A stretch of 64,000 nucleotides of DNA from Megalobrama amblycephala (taxonomy: Eukaryota > Chordata > Actinopteri > Cypriniformes > Xenocyprididae), in assembly GCF_018812025.1 (NCBI RefSeq), contig NC_063045.1:55700457-55764456 (forward strand), given 5' to 3'. The notes under the pieces were generated by a model. The model was not told the DNA's origin. It saw only the letters and a program-made list of their open reading frames with translations, and did not search any database. Shown here in pieces: positions 1 through 32,370 of the stretch; the first letter of the stretch is position 1, and every line of letters starts with the position of its first letter. The position numbers and the translations under genes are program-made.

Positions 1-338
1 TTCCTATAGGTCAATGTGAATCAGCTGAGTGTCAGCTGATGCGAGCTTGACTAACGTCACGTGACCTGCCAGAACTAACACAATACGCTTGATTTGATAG
101 CAATCTTTATGTGCTGCGTTCCTGTTACAAGCCCCTGCTCTTTCTTGTGTTGTCCCTTTTGTTTTCTTTCTGAGTATAGTTACCACTTGGATGGGGGCAG
201 AGCCTGATTATCCCTACCTGCCTATTTAAGAGTTGCTGGTGGCACTTCACCTTGGCCTACCTCAAGAAACTTGCTATTGGTGGTTTTGGAATTTGTTTTT
301 CTTTTCTTTTGTACAGGATGGTGAGATCTGTTTGTTTA
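1..338. other. non-coding, presumably ggt5 intron
   Basis: No exon of ggt5 (no NARE or GGG-F-T-I-Y equivalent) and no repeat that I recognise. Confidence 0.5.
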
Positions 339-346
339 GTTATATT

Positions 347-1115
347 TAGGGTGACCAGACGTCCCATTTTTCCTGGGACAGTCCCGTATTTCAACTCTAT
401 TTTTAGTGTCCCAACTTATTAAGAAAAAAATCGTGTTTTGTCCCGTATTTCATCTTTTCATTTTCATCATATGATCCGAGATGGCAGTTTCCTCTACACA
501 AATATTTTCTATCGTTATCCCCAACGAAAAAAGCAAATCAAGTGTATGCCCACGATCATGTGTGGGACCAGAGACACATTGAAGTAAATAAAAAGAATCA
601 GCTAGATTCAAAAATTCTTTGGTCATGGGTGAACCAGGACAACAGACATGTATATTAAAGTCACCCATAATCAAGATTCTGTCTGCAGATGGGACGATCA
701 CAGTTAAAAACTCATAAAATTCATTAAGAAAGTTCTTATTATAGCCAGGAGGCCTATATATCAAGGCACAAATCACTGGCAAGGGTAAGTCAGTCTTCAT
801 TCATTGAACTTCAAAGCTCTTGAAACTATCAACAGGTTGTAACCTGCACTGTATCACGTTATTAAAAATAACAGTCAAGCCTCTACCCCGACAAGTGCAC
901 CAAACCTCCATGTCTTGTCCCCCTCCATGTAGTCCAGGGCAAACATGGGGAAAACATGTATCAGATAGGAAGGCCGCAACTCCTCCGCTCGTCTAACTCC
1001 ACTGTTTAGGATCCTCAATATATATTATATATATTAAAATAAAAATATCATGGTCATATTGCCCACCCCTTGCTCACCTGTCCCGTATTCCACCATGAGA
1101 AATTTGGTCACCCTA
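347..1115. mobile_element. hAT-like non-autonomous element
   Basis: TIRs TAGGGTGACCA at both ends (11 of 11 identical) and a perfect 8-bp target duplication GTTATATT at 339-346 and 1116-1123. Near both ends there is a gtcccgtatt motif. The inside is a LINE fragment, not a transposase. Confidence 0.8.
450..1010 (-). pseudogene. LINE endonuclease fragment (L2/CR1-like)
   Basis: Minus-strand reading from 800 to 450 shows the apurinic-endonuclease domain of a non-LTR retrotransposon: IYRPPGYNK, the metal-binding GDFNIH (about residues 46-51 of this reading), GHTLDLLFS and the SDH motif at the end. Upstream sequence to about 1010 continues the domain with stops and frame changes. It lies wholly within the hAT-like element 347-1115. 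Confidence 0.75.
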
Positions 1116-1123
1116 GTTATATT

Positions 1124-1700
1124 AGAATAGAGGGAAAGCATAGGTAAGTAAGATTCTTTTGTGTTTGTTATTTTTCTCGGTAGTGAGGAAACTCTGAGTT
1201 GTAGTTTAGATTAGTTAGCTCACCAGTCTTGATCTGAGTTTTGTATGTTTATATGTTCCTTTTGTTTTTTTGTTGTTGTTGGTTTTTTTTTGTTATAGTT
1301 TTGGTACTGCCAATAAATCTGATCTTTTTATCCTGGCCATTGCGATTTTGCCTATAACTTTTTTTGAACGCCTTTTTATGTTGGACCCTAATCTGGGTTG
1401 TAAAAAAATATGGGCTTTTCTCTTTTGTTTCAGACAAGTTTCATTTACTGCAAGTCTTGAAATTTGTCTTTCCATATTGCTCATACTTGGGATTGGGGAT
1501 TTAATATTAAACTTTGGTACATAACTAAGAGCCTAGCAACACCCTGACAACTACACACAGCATACTCATTAACATGCTAAAACTACTCCGAGAGGTGTCA
1601 TGATTGAAATATCTTTACTGTAACTTTGATCAATTTAATGCATCCTTTAATAAGGAAATCCCTGACTATTTTATATTTTATTTGTCCATGCACCTCACAG
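1124..1700. other. intronic, no feature seen
   Basis: T-rich sequence before ggt5 exon a. The short open frames here resemble nothing known to me. Confidence 0.5.
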
Positions 1701-6310
<4,610 letters not shown>

Positions 6311-6606
6311 CCCTGCCGTCAGCTGTTAGAGATTAGTGTGGTGATTCATCAGGTCCTGGAGGAAATGAGGGTGGAAACAAAGGGTCAGCGCTCCCTTTCA
6401 GCGACACCTGTAGACACCATAAATTCAAACACGGGGTGATTGTGTACAGGGTGTATGTTGTGTACTCTTTTGTGTACTCTTACAAAAGAGAATTACTGTA
6501 AGATTTGGGTGCATGTGAATATGTCTTGTATAACTAGTTGTCACATGGAGGAAAGGGCAATATCTCAGAAACCACACTAGGATACGTTCAAACAAGAGTC
6601 AGCTAT

Positions 6607-6741
6607 TTAAAGGGTTAGAATAAAATATATAAAATATCTTAATTTGTGTTCTGAAGATGAACAAAGGACTTGCAGGTTTGGAACGGCATGAGGGTGAGTA
6701 ATTAATGACAATTTTCATTTTTGTGTGAACTAACCCTTTAA
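6607..6741. mobile_element. TTAA-flanked MITE (GGGTTAGTTCACCC family), short copy
   Basis: TTAAAGGGTTAG at the left, gtgaactaaccctttaa at the right, and the interior gaagatgaacaaagg ... gagggtgagtaattaatgac typical of the family's right half. Confidence 0.75.
6619..6624 (+). terminator. ggt5: candidate ggt5 polyadenylation signal
   Basis: AATAAA about 310 bases after the stop codon, followed by a modest GT-rich stretch. It lies inside a TTAA-flanked repeat (6607-6741), so the gene's transcript end may have been supplied by the repeat, or this may be chance in AT-rich DNA. Confidence 0.25.
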
Positions 6742-6833
6742 TATAGGTTGATTTTAAGGTTGAACTGTGTTTTTTTTTTTTTTTTTACCATAAATGTCAG
6801 GTTGTGGTAAGTTGTCTGGAGTTGCATAAATCG

Positions 6834-7591
6834 CTACAGTGATGATGTTTTTTTGTAGGCCAACCCATAGGTTCGCATTGGTTCCCTTTGACAAAAACCA
6901 AACAGGATTTTTCCATTGGCTTTTGGATTAATGCAGAAAATACTCTCTGTGACCAACAAAAGACCATGATTCTTACACATTTTGTACATCATGACAGTCT
7001 TCACAAATTAACACAACTTTTATTAATTTTGACCCCTAAATATAATCGGCAGACGAACTGCACCTCGAACGCATGGCTTCAACATTACCACCGTTAAGCT
7101 TCCGATAACTCTTTCAGTCTTTGTTTAAATTCATTTTCCCTGAAAGAACACGATTATACACAGAACATGGCTGTAAAAGCCCCTTTAAAGACAAGTCATT
7201 TCACTCGGTGGCCATCTTTGAAACGCTTCTCAGGCATTCAAGTGCAGCTCCTATCTCTTTTGAATGGGGAAAGCTTTCCATTAAATTTCATATTTGAAAC
7301 CACCAATGAAATCTGACAACATAAATTTTGTTTCTAAATGCTTGAATCATGACAAAAAACTGTATTTTTCAGGCTGGATCAATCCTAAATGTGCATCTGA
7401 CTGTTTCTGTTTTCAACCGGAGCTTCTAACGGCCGCTGCAGTGACGCGATGACTTTAGAATTTAGGAGGCGGGACTTATTCCGCCATATTGCGCATTGCA
7501 CTTTCTCCCATTCAAAACAATACGAGTGACGCGTCTTGTGTTATTCTATAGTCTTTGAGGTTATGGCCTACAAAAATACATCATTCCTGTT
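6834..7591. mobile_element. TIR element with TTTTTGTAGGCC ends
   Basis: Left end gatgatgtttttttgtaggcc is the inverse of the right end ggcctacaaaaatacatcat. A related, better preserved copy is at 48371-49095. No transposase. Confidence 0.55.
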
Positions 7592-9620
7592 ACACTCTAT
7601 TTGTTTGATATTTTTGTACATGATACCTTTTACATTTACCTCTTTGCCGACTAAAAATGTTTGTTTTGTGACTGTCTACTTTGATTTTCAACTGTTTTTT
7701 TTTTCCTGGCCAGTAATATGGAAATCTTCAGTAGCTTTTTTGTAGCCAAGTTTTTTTTTTTTAGCTATACATCACGTGTCTATATAGAAACGGACAGCAT
7801 TTAAATACATTTATGCTGAAAAATATTGACTGGAGTGAAAGTGTGACAGCTTGTCCCTGCCATTTTCAGATTTTGTACAAAGAAACACTTATCATCCAGT
7901 ACTGTTTCCTGCGAGAACTAATAGCAGTTAACTTGAGGTAAATATTTCTGAATACACTAATATCATTTACTGAATCTATTCCTATGTTTTTAAGGTTTTT
8001 ATTATAAATGTCAGGAAGACTGTTAAGAAAAACGAAATGTGAATGTGACATTGCAATTGCAAAAATATCTTAGCATCTATTGTTTGACCTGTGAATGTTT
8101 TTAGTTTTCATATGCACTTTTTATATTTTCCATAATGATATTTTTATAAGCATATTTTAACGTTTTTAATAGCATATATTGGTTGAACTTAAATCATAAA
8201 TATTTACTATCTACTGTATTTTATACTATTTTAATATTGTTTATTGGAGCTATTCAGAGATGGAAGTTTATGGATATTCGACATATGTCCCATGATGCAC
8301 CAGCAGACTACAGAGAATGACATACTGAATTGCATTTAAGTGCATTTTAAACCTTTTTGCATGATACGTCAAAATAAATCCTTTCTAATGTCTTTAAGTG
8401 GCTCTTTTAATTGACTTTTATCCTGGAAGAAAATGGTTCAAGCTTCTGAATTACCCCTCGCTGTCCGAGTTCCAGGCACAAGCTCAAATGAGACCGTGCA
8501 TAAATCATGAACACGGGAGACGCTATAGTCCACAAAGCGTAATGTGATTAAATTCAGTTTTATGTGTGTTCACAGTGAGCTGAATGCAAACGGCTTTCCC
8601 TCGAAGGGAAGAAGATATGCATTATTAAAACATGCAAATAATCCTCGTTCACGCACCTGTAGGGCAGGAGGCAAACAGAGGGATGAATTCGTTCCCCTTC
8701 TTTATACTCGGTTTAATCACGAATCAAAATTCTTACCTCATTTTTGGTTGTTTCTTGTTCAGCCACAATTTTGTTTCTTGTGAGCGTTTCTGTGACCCTG
8801 TACGTGTCCACTGACGCGGGAAAAAAACCCGCGCATATCTGGAGATTTCGCTTTGGGAGCTTAAAGTCTACTTTTTAATACACGGTCAATAAAATCCCTT
8901 ATTTACAATTCATGCACGATTAAACAACGTAAACTTTATTTTCATATGCTCAAATATACATACACTGTCAGTTTAATACGTTTTCCAGCCATACTAGCAC
9001 CATATTTTATTTTTGACAGTGCATTTAATGAATGGTTAACATCATAGCAATTAAAAATCAAAATCATTTAGTACACCAACTGTTTTGAAAATTGTGAGTT
9101 GTTGAAATAAGACCTTTAAAATGCAAATAACTGTAAAGACTGTAAGTCTATCCATCACAGCATCGTTTAATCTTCATTAAATTCAATATGGCATCTAGGT
9201 CTATGAAAGTGACCGAATATCATTTTACAACTAAATAGTAATATTTACCAATGAGACTTAATTTCCCCTCAAACCAGTTAAGCGCATGCGTCGGCATATG
9301 TCGACGTGACATCACAACAGGTTTGATAATATTAAGCATTGGATCCGAAATCGCATATTGTAATGTAGGCTATAGGCCTACTACATTTGGTTTTAAACTT
9401 ACTTCACAACCATTAAAAAACGTTCAGATGTAAACACGGAAGCGCTGAACTGTGTTCACTGCATCAACTGCGTACAAGTGTGAGGGTAGAGAAGAATTTT
9501 TTGAATAAAGTCTTATTTTTGTTTTGTTTTTGCGCACAAAACGTATTCTCGTCGCTTCATAACATTAACGTCGAATCACTGTAGTCATGTTGATTATTTT
9601 AATTATGTCTTTAGTACTTT
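7592..9620. other. intergenic, nothing recognised
   Basis: Between ggt5 and ggt1. AT-rich, with no exon-like frame, TIR pair or RNA gene that I can support. Confidence 0.5.
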
Positions 9621-11018
9621 CCTGGGGTCTCATTTATAAAACTGTGCGTAGGATCCCTACTAAAAGTGTACGTACGCGCAAAAGCTAAATTCTGCGTACG
9701 CACAAAAAAATTCAGATTTATAAAACCATGCGTACGCCAGAACCTGCGCACAAATCCCTTTATAAACCTCAGTCAGCGGAAGATTGTGCGTACGTGCATC
9801 TCCACCCCGTCTCCTCCCCGAAATCACCATATATGGAGCTTATGACGCCTAGTTTTACTATGCATAACCTCATCTGCATATCATTTCCATACACGTTCCC
9901 ATCCACGTGACACCATAGTTAACACCGTCAAAGGTACAAGACATTGGAAAATATTAGATATGGATTATAAATGCCATTTGTGCCACACATATTGATAAAG
10001 ATCATCCAATATCCTCTTTATGTTTTAGAATAAATATATCAAAATATCGATAAAAACAAAATTATATAAAATACTTAAGATAAAGGTTTTAGAATAGAGC
10101 TGATTCATTCATTTCCACTGGCCAAATAGTATTTTAATAGTTTTAAACAATTCAAATCAAATTTATACAGTTTTGCTGATAAGGTGAACACATCTTTTAG
10201 GAAGTTTATAGGCTATTTTTAGTGGAAACAGATAGGCCTACTTATTTATTGCAGTCGTCTGTCTCGGCGCGTCACTGACAAAGTATTTTAAAAAGAAAAC
10301 ATGCTAATCTTACCGTTTTCCTCATATTATATCCTTCAAATGGTAATTGTTTGAAGATCCCTCACACGACATCAATACCTTATTATTGGACCTATTCAAA
10401 CTAGACAACGGACCGTTCGACCAGCAGTGTCTTCCATAATGTCCAAGTTAAGTGTGCATTGATCATCGTTCTCGCTAAAATATTTTGTCATACCATCTGC
10501 AGTTTAGTTTAAAGAGGAATTATTGTGCTCCCAGCGCTCCTCGCTGTCATTAAAACAGCGTGTCACAGGAAAAGTGATCGAAAGTAGCACATCTACTATC
10601 TGAATTCATATCACTTTTGTTTAACTTCTGCTTAATGTAATTTCAGTGCTTATCGGCAATAGTGAAGTGTAATATTAATGTAAATGTTTATCAAATGAAA
10701 ACGTGTTTCCACGCGAGTTTAAATAATTCTTTTATTTATTTAAACTGTTATTGTGGACATGAACTATATTTATGATTATGACTCAGAATGAGGATTTAAA
10801 GTGGTTTTCCTTCATCTGCCGTCAGTCCCTCAGCTCACCATCAGTGTCGCCAAACTGCTCTGTCTCCAAAATGTTCGTACGCACGGCTCAAAGTTTGCTT
10901 AAAGGTGCGCACACTCTCCCGTCAAGTTTATTTTTATAGATCACAACCTTTGCGCGGGAACTGGCGTACGCACGTTTCCAGCCCCGTTTTGTGCACGCTT
11001 TATAAATGAGACCCCTGG
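9621..11018. mobile_element. 1.4-kb TIR element with CGTACGCA subterminal motifs
   Basis: TIR GGGGTCTCATTTATAAA at 9624 and its inverse ending near 11015. TACG palindromes in variants of tgcgtacgcac cluster near both ends. cctgg flanks or begins both termini. No open frame inside. Confidence 0.75.
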
Positions 11019-11069
11019 ACCTTAAATGATAGTAATTACATTGCTTTCTATTGGGGATAAAATAAAAAA

Positions 11070-11204
11070 TAACTCTTGGATTTCATCAAAAATATCTTAA
11101 TTAGTGTTCTGGAGATGAAAGAAGGTCTTACGGTTTTGGAACAACTTGAGGGTGGGTGAGTACTTAACGACAGAAATTTCATTTTTGGGTGAACTAACCC
11201 TTTA
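11070..11204. mobile_element. right half of a GGGTTAGTTCACCC-family MITE
   Basis: Contains ggatttcatcaaaaatatct, gttctggagatgaaag and ends in gggtgaactaaccctttaa; no left TIR. Confidence 0.65.
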
Positions 11205-12098
11205 ATTTTCCCAGGCTAAATATATTTATTTTAGGAGTCAACACAATCAGGAATTTTGTGCAAGGTGAAAGATTTCCCAACAGATTTCGCAACAAGTTCA
11301 GAAAGCTGCTTGGTTTTTTGTGTACTCTTTCATTTCAAAAGGATGTCTCCTCATAACAAGTGAACAACCTTTAATATTATCTGTCAAAACTAGCAATTTG
11401 TTGACTGGATGTGAATGCAGCAGATATCAGCTGTCCTAAACTGCCATAAAATCATTAGCAGACCAATGTCTGAACCTACCGTTTAGGGTTGTATAGTCTC
11501 AAACTGTGTTCCACCTGAAAAATTAGACTAAAAGTCTGGGTAGTGATCTGGGGTAAATTGTGGTGCTGCCGCTGTAGTGATGAGTGCCATGTGACCAGGC
11601 TTTATTGTCAGCCCCTATGGGAGAGCCGGGAACAGTGAAAGAGCCTGACCTTTTCCAACCAGCACGAACCCGACAGCTCTCAAAGCCACCCGACGGGAAC
11701 AAACGCCCCCGAAAAACACAAGACAATGCTAAAATATTGGCAAATGAAGAGGCAGGGACTGCGCTCAAAACATGTCTGTGCACTTGCGTAGAGCTTGCTC
11801 TATGAAAACAAGATCTAAACAGACTTCACAACATGACCTTTAATAACAGTATGAACTGCTATAATAACGACAAGCTTTGAACTTCTGTGTAAAGCGCAAA
11901 TCAGCTTTCCTTTCCTAACGCAGGGGCTGAAATATCCTGCTTCTGACCTCAAAACTGGGAGATACTAAGATAAACGGGTCACAAAAACTGAGGTGTTTTA
12001 GTGTGTGATGGCTGTAAACAAGAAAGATGCATAGCAATTACTGATTTGGCATTAGCTAGTAATATTAGCGATTGGATGCTCTTAGCATGAGAAACTGG
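11205..12098. other. intergenic, nothing recognised
   Basis: No convincing exon or repeat; short open frames only. Confidence 0.5.
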
Positions 12099-12585
12099 TT
12101 AAAGGTGCTACAGAGGATGTTTTGTTTTATACATTTTTGCAGTATTACTTGAAACTGTCTTTACTAACTGATAAAAGACTATTTATTAGGTGCACTGAAA
12201 GGAATAATATTAATATACATAATTTGTGCACGAGGTAGGGCCTTAAAAACATCGCGTAGACGATTGGCCCTCTGGCTTGTCAATCACTGCCATGACATTC
12301 CTTGTAGGAGACGTGCGCGGCTGCGCGCTCCAGTAACTTTCCACACTACAGGCGCCGCATGCAATGTTTTTGTCAGGAGACAGGAGTAACAACTGCAGAT
12401 TATGAGTTACCTGCGGTGAGTCCGACATAATGAATCCACTAACACGACACAGCGAATGCCAGTGGTAAACAAACACTCGTGCACGAGTTTTGGGAGGCGT
12501 TCCCTCGAAATGAGCTGTGAAGGAGGGGGGTTGTTCTTACGCATTCTTTCTCAGTCGACGAAAAGATCCTCTGTAGCACCTTTAA
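12099..12585. mobile_element. TTAA-flanked TIR element, 487 bp
   Basis: A perfect 20-bp inverted terminal repeat TTAAAGGTGCTACAGAGGAT at both ends including TTAA. The interior is rich in CpG (gcgcggctgcgcgctcc). No transposase. Confidence 0.75.
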
Positions 12586-12667
12586 CATAACCATTAACAT
12601 CTGCAGGTACACTTATTTTCAAAACACTTCAAAGGCACATATTACACTGTTGTAGCATTTTATTTTT

Positions 12668-14689
12668 TTAAAAAGATAGTTCACCCAAAAACACTCATCC
12701 ATGTGTCATTCCAAACACGTAAGATGTTCATTCATCTTTGGAACACAAATGAAGATATTTTAATGAAATCTAAGAGCTTTCTGTCGCTCCATTGACAGCC
12801 TATGCAACTACCACTTTCAAGCCCCAGAAAGGTAGTAAAGACATCATTAAAGTAATCCATGTGACTCCAGTGGTTTATCCTCAATTTTATGAAACGACGC
12901 GTGTGCTGTTGCGCAAAAAAAAAACATCATTTACCACTTCATTTACAAAAAATTGATCTGCAACATGCATTCACGCAACAATAGCGGTTTCCGTCACCCT
13001 GTTTTTATGCACATTTTGAAGTATCGCATCAGAAACGAGTGAAAAAAATGTGTCTATGAAGTTTCAGCTCAAAATACCCCATAGTTTTTTTTTTATTTAT
13101 TTTTCTAACTGCCTATTTTGGGGCATCATTAAATATGCGCTGATTCAGGCTGCGGCCCCTTTAAATTCTCGTGCTCCCCGCCCCGAGCTCGTGCTTGCCT
13201 TAACCAGCATAAACAAAGTTCACACAGCTAATATAATCCTCAAAATGGATCTTTACAAAGTGTTCGTCATGCAGCATGTCTAATCGCGTAAGTATGGTAT
13301 TTATTTGGATGTTTACATTTGATTCTGAACGAGTTTGATAGTGCTCCGTGGCTAAAGCTAATATTACACACTGTTGGAGAGATTTATAAATAAAGAATTA
13401 AGTTGTGTTTATGAATTATACAGACTGCAAGTGTTTAAAAATGAAAATAACGACAGTCTTGTCTCCGTGAATACAGTAAGAAACGATGGTAACTTTAACC
13501 ACATTTAACAGTACATTAGCAACATGCTAACGAAACATTTAGAAAGACAATTTACAAATATCACTAAAAATATCATTTTATCATGGATCATGTCAGTTAT
13601 TTTTTCTCCATCTGCCATTTTTCGCTATTGTCCTTGCTTGCTTACCTAGTCTGATGATTCAGCTGTGCACATCCAGATGTTCTGCTCTTGTCTAATGCCT
13701 TGAACATGAACTGGCATATGCAAATATTGGGGGCGTACATATTAATGATCTCGACTGTTACGTAACAGTCGGTGTTATGTTGATATTCGCCTGTTCTTCG
13801 GAGGTCTTTTAAACAAATGAGATTTATATAAGAAGGAGGAAACAATGGAGTTTGAAACTCACTGTATGTCATTTCCATGTACTGAACTCTTGTTATTTAA
13901 CTATCCCGAGGAAAATTCAATTTTTAATTCTAGGGCACCTTTAATTTGCAAAAAAGTTTTTTTGCTTGCTTGAGGTGATTTTTGACATGTGCGAAAAACG
14001 TTAATGCGAATAATGGGGGAAACGCATTTGCCGAATAAATTCTGACATAGCGAACATTAAACCCACATGACTAATTGTCTGTTTCCGCTGATGGTGTTGT
14101 AACAGACATGTTATACTTTTGATTCTGTTATGGTTATTATGACACATTAATCCTGGATACTGGCGCTCGTCATATGTGTGTGCAATGCATTTTCCCTTTT
14201 GATGCTTGCCATAGAAAGACAACAGCCATGCACACTTTTGTAATGGAATGTCGCGGGTTTTTTCGGGGTTGCCCTCTCACGTGTGTGACACTTCATAAAG
14301 TCGAGAAGAGTTCAGACGGCTCTTGTTTATTATTTAATATTCATAAGTGTTTAGGCGAAGCGTTCAAGAATGCTCAGTCACAGTACTGTTTTATTTACTG
14401 TAGGTGTTACCATACCATCATCATCCACTCGAACAACATGATGGAAAAAATCTCATAAAATCTCATAAAATTGAGATTAAACCACTGGAGTCACATGGAT
14501 TACTTTGTCTGTACCTTTCCGGGGCTTTAAAGTGGTAGTTGCCTAGGCTGTCAATGGAGGGACATAAAGCTCTCATATTTCATTAAAAAGATCTTCATAT
14601 GTGTTCCGAAGATGAATGAAAATCGTACGGGTTTGGAACGACATGAGGATGAGTAATTTTTGTCATTTTTGGGTGTACTAACCCTTTAA
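12668..14689. mobile_element. GGGTTAGTTCACCC-family element, 2 kb, interrupted
   Basis: Left end ttaaaaagatagttcaccc, right end gggtgtactaaccctttaa; the arms ccactggagtcacatggatt (near 14483) and its inverse (near 12858) pair. A second TTAA element is inserted at 13044-13944. Confidence 0.65.
13044..13944. mobile_element. 0.97-kb TTAA element (AGGTGCC ends), left-truncated copy
   Basis: Shares its interior with 23580-24554 and 45995-46966. Right end tagggcacctttaa; the left TIR is missing. Carries the central palindrome gactgttacgtaacagtc (13753-13770) and a 78-codon minus-strand frame (13878-13642). Confidence 0.75.
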
Positions 14690-15340
14690 GCATTTTACTA
14701 GAAAATCCCAGAAAGCATAATAATGCACCATGATTAGCTTGTATTCTGATCTCATTTTTAATTCAGCCACTTTTTTCCCCACAGATAGGCTACCATTTTA
14801 GGACGAAAAAATGGCAGTTAATAATTCATGGTAAATCGTTAGCCATTGTTCTGCCATGTTGAAAATTTACTTTCCATGTCAGATTAAAAATGTCACTCAT
14901 TTTTCTGATGTGCATCTCTCAGCCAGGCAGCTGTATTTCTGCCTTTTCGAAATATTTTACTGTGACAAAAATGAAGTACAATTTGTTAGATTAAAGAGTG
15001 CGACACATCTTACCTCGGTCTTTTCTTAAAGTTCGGTACAGCCAAAGTTTGAAAGTTTAATTAAGGGCTGTTTATGTGATTTTTCTCTGTCCCCCACAAC
15101 TTCAGCATAAATGATGCTGCTTGATGTTGGGCCGGTGCCTGTGGGTAGGACCACATACTCGTGGGACATTAAAACGAGCATTTCAACTCTTGTTCATGCT
15201 TCAGCTCTTATTAGAAGCTTGATTAAAACTTCCTCCCCTGAGACACTCCCGCTAAGTCTTACAAAAATGTTCTCTTGCCTGGATTTAAATCTCAGTACAG
15301 ACAGAAGACACACAAAATAGCTCGTAATCGGTATCACAAC
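14690..15340. other. downstream of ggt1, nothing recognised
   Basis: Apparently single-copy sequence beyond the ggt1 polyadenylation site. Confidence 0.45.
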
Positions 15341-15343
15341 ACG

Positions 15344-15349
15344 TTTATT
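15344..15349 (-). terminator. ggt1: ggt1 polyadenylation signal
   Basis: AATAAA on the minus strand about 300 bases past the ggt1 stop codon, followed by a GT-rich element (ttttgtgtgtcttctg) at the usual spacing. This would put the 3' end near 15310-15330. Confidence 0.6.
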
Positions 15350-15652
15350 TGCAGAAATAAATATCATTGTCAGTACAGATCGTGTTGTATGGATGTCATC
15401 GGAAGAAATTGTGTGTTCTCAGTGTGTGTGTTTGAATGCGATTTACTCTTCATTCAATGAATGCGGAGTGGAGTGTGCAGAGATCAACATTGACAGAGCT
15501 TTTGATTGTCCAGAGCTGATTCGCCTGTTGGATCTCTGATGGAGGCACTTGGTTGTTTCAGAGCAGCATAGGGGAAAAGTGTCCTTGCGGTCTTGAAGTA
15601 GCATCTCGATTGCCTCCAGCTGGCCTGGAGACTTGAATCGCTGAGTCGGATG

Positions 15653-31352
<15,700 letters not shown>

Positions 31353-31366
31353 TTTCCTGCAACATG

Positions 31367-31445
31367 CATCAATTCAATTTCAATTCACATTTATTTGGAT
31401 AGGGCTTTTCGCGATACATATCGTTTCAAAGCAGCTTTACAGAGA
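31367..31445 (-). mobile_element. LINE 3' tail fragment
   Basis: On the minus strand: gtaaagctgctttgaaacga, a degraded ...gcgctat-like tail and an attgaattgaa end; the same tail is at 35797-35885. It ends about 10 bases from ggt1 exon 1. Confidence 0.6.
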
Positions 31446-31818
31446 ATGCTTATCAACACGTGTCTAGTTCTCTTTTGCTGGTGTATATAAACTGCTTGTT
31501 TATGTTTTTATGTCACCTTATCTGCAAGCAATTCTATCCTTAAAGAGTTCTGAAGTCAAACTGAATGTGAATTACTGATTTTAAACAGATTAGATTAGTT
31601 TTAACTGCTAATTGAAACAAACCATGGACTAACTATCCCAGAGAACAGATAAGATAAATGGGACATGTGCATTCTCATATAACCATGACCTGGTCATATT
31701 AACTTTTGCAATCAATGATTGTATAATGTAAGTTATGCTTAAAGGTGCCCTTTAACCGCCTCTAACCATTATGTAACACATCATAATTCATAAAGCAGAA
31801 ATACAGTAATCACTGTCA

Positions 31819-32354
31819 AATGCATATATATCTATGAAAAATTTCAGTCAGGATTCAGGGTCCATTACAGACTTACAAGTGACTTAGCTTCTGACCAATG
31901 CTGCATCTCAATACTAGTTTTACTTGAGCTTAGTGCTGTATTTGATAATATAGATCATGACATGCTCTTAGATCGATTACAAAATTACACTGGTATTCAG
32001 GGACAGGCATTTGGGTGGTTTAGATCGTACCTATCTGATTGTTTCCATTTTGTTTATTCAAACAGGGAATTGTCCAAGTTAACATCAGTAAATGATGGAG
32101 TGCCACAAGGGTCTGTTTTAGGCCCTCTGCTGTTTTCAGTATACATGCTGCCTCTTGTTAATATTATTAGAAAACCTGGAATTAGTCTCCAGTGTTATGC
32201 AGATAATACTCTGTTATATTTACTATATGTTTATTTGACCAGATGAAATTTCTAAATTATCCAAGTTGACAGAGTGTGTTAAAGATATAAAATATTAAAT
32301 GACCAATAATTTTCTTCGATTAAACTTGGATAAGACCGAGGTATTACCTGTACA
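31819..32354 (+). pseudogene. LINE reverse transcriptase fragment flanked by 16-bp repeats
   Basis: Reads SAVFDNIDHDMLLDRLQN, GFRSYL-type [27 protein letters not shown], then YADNTLLYL (the catalytic YADD is changed to YADN) and LRLNLDKTEVL, with a stop in between. Direct repeats acagtaatcactgtca at 31803-31818 and 32355-32370. L2/CR1-type by sequence feel. Confidence 0.75.
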
Positions 32355-32370
32355 ACAGTAATCACTGTCA

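Noticed and set aside
1604..1700. Extension of the ggt5 exon upstream to a Met at 1604
   Set aside because: That part is AT-rich intron, does not resemble GGT, and a good acceptor stands at 1699-1700.
31962..32246. Active reverse transcriptase
   Set aside because: Truncated at both ends, a stop follows, and the catalytic YADD is changed to YADN.
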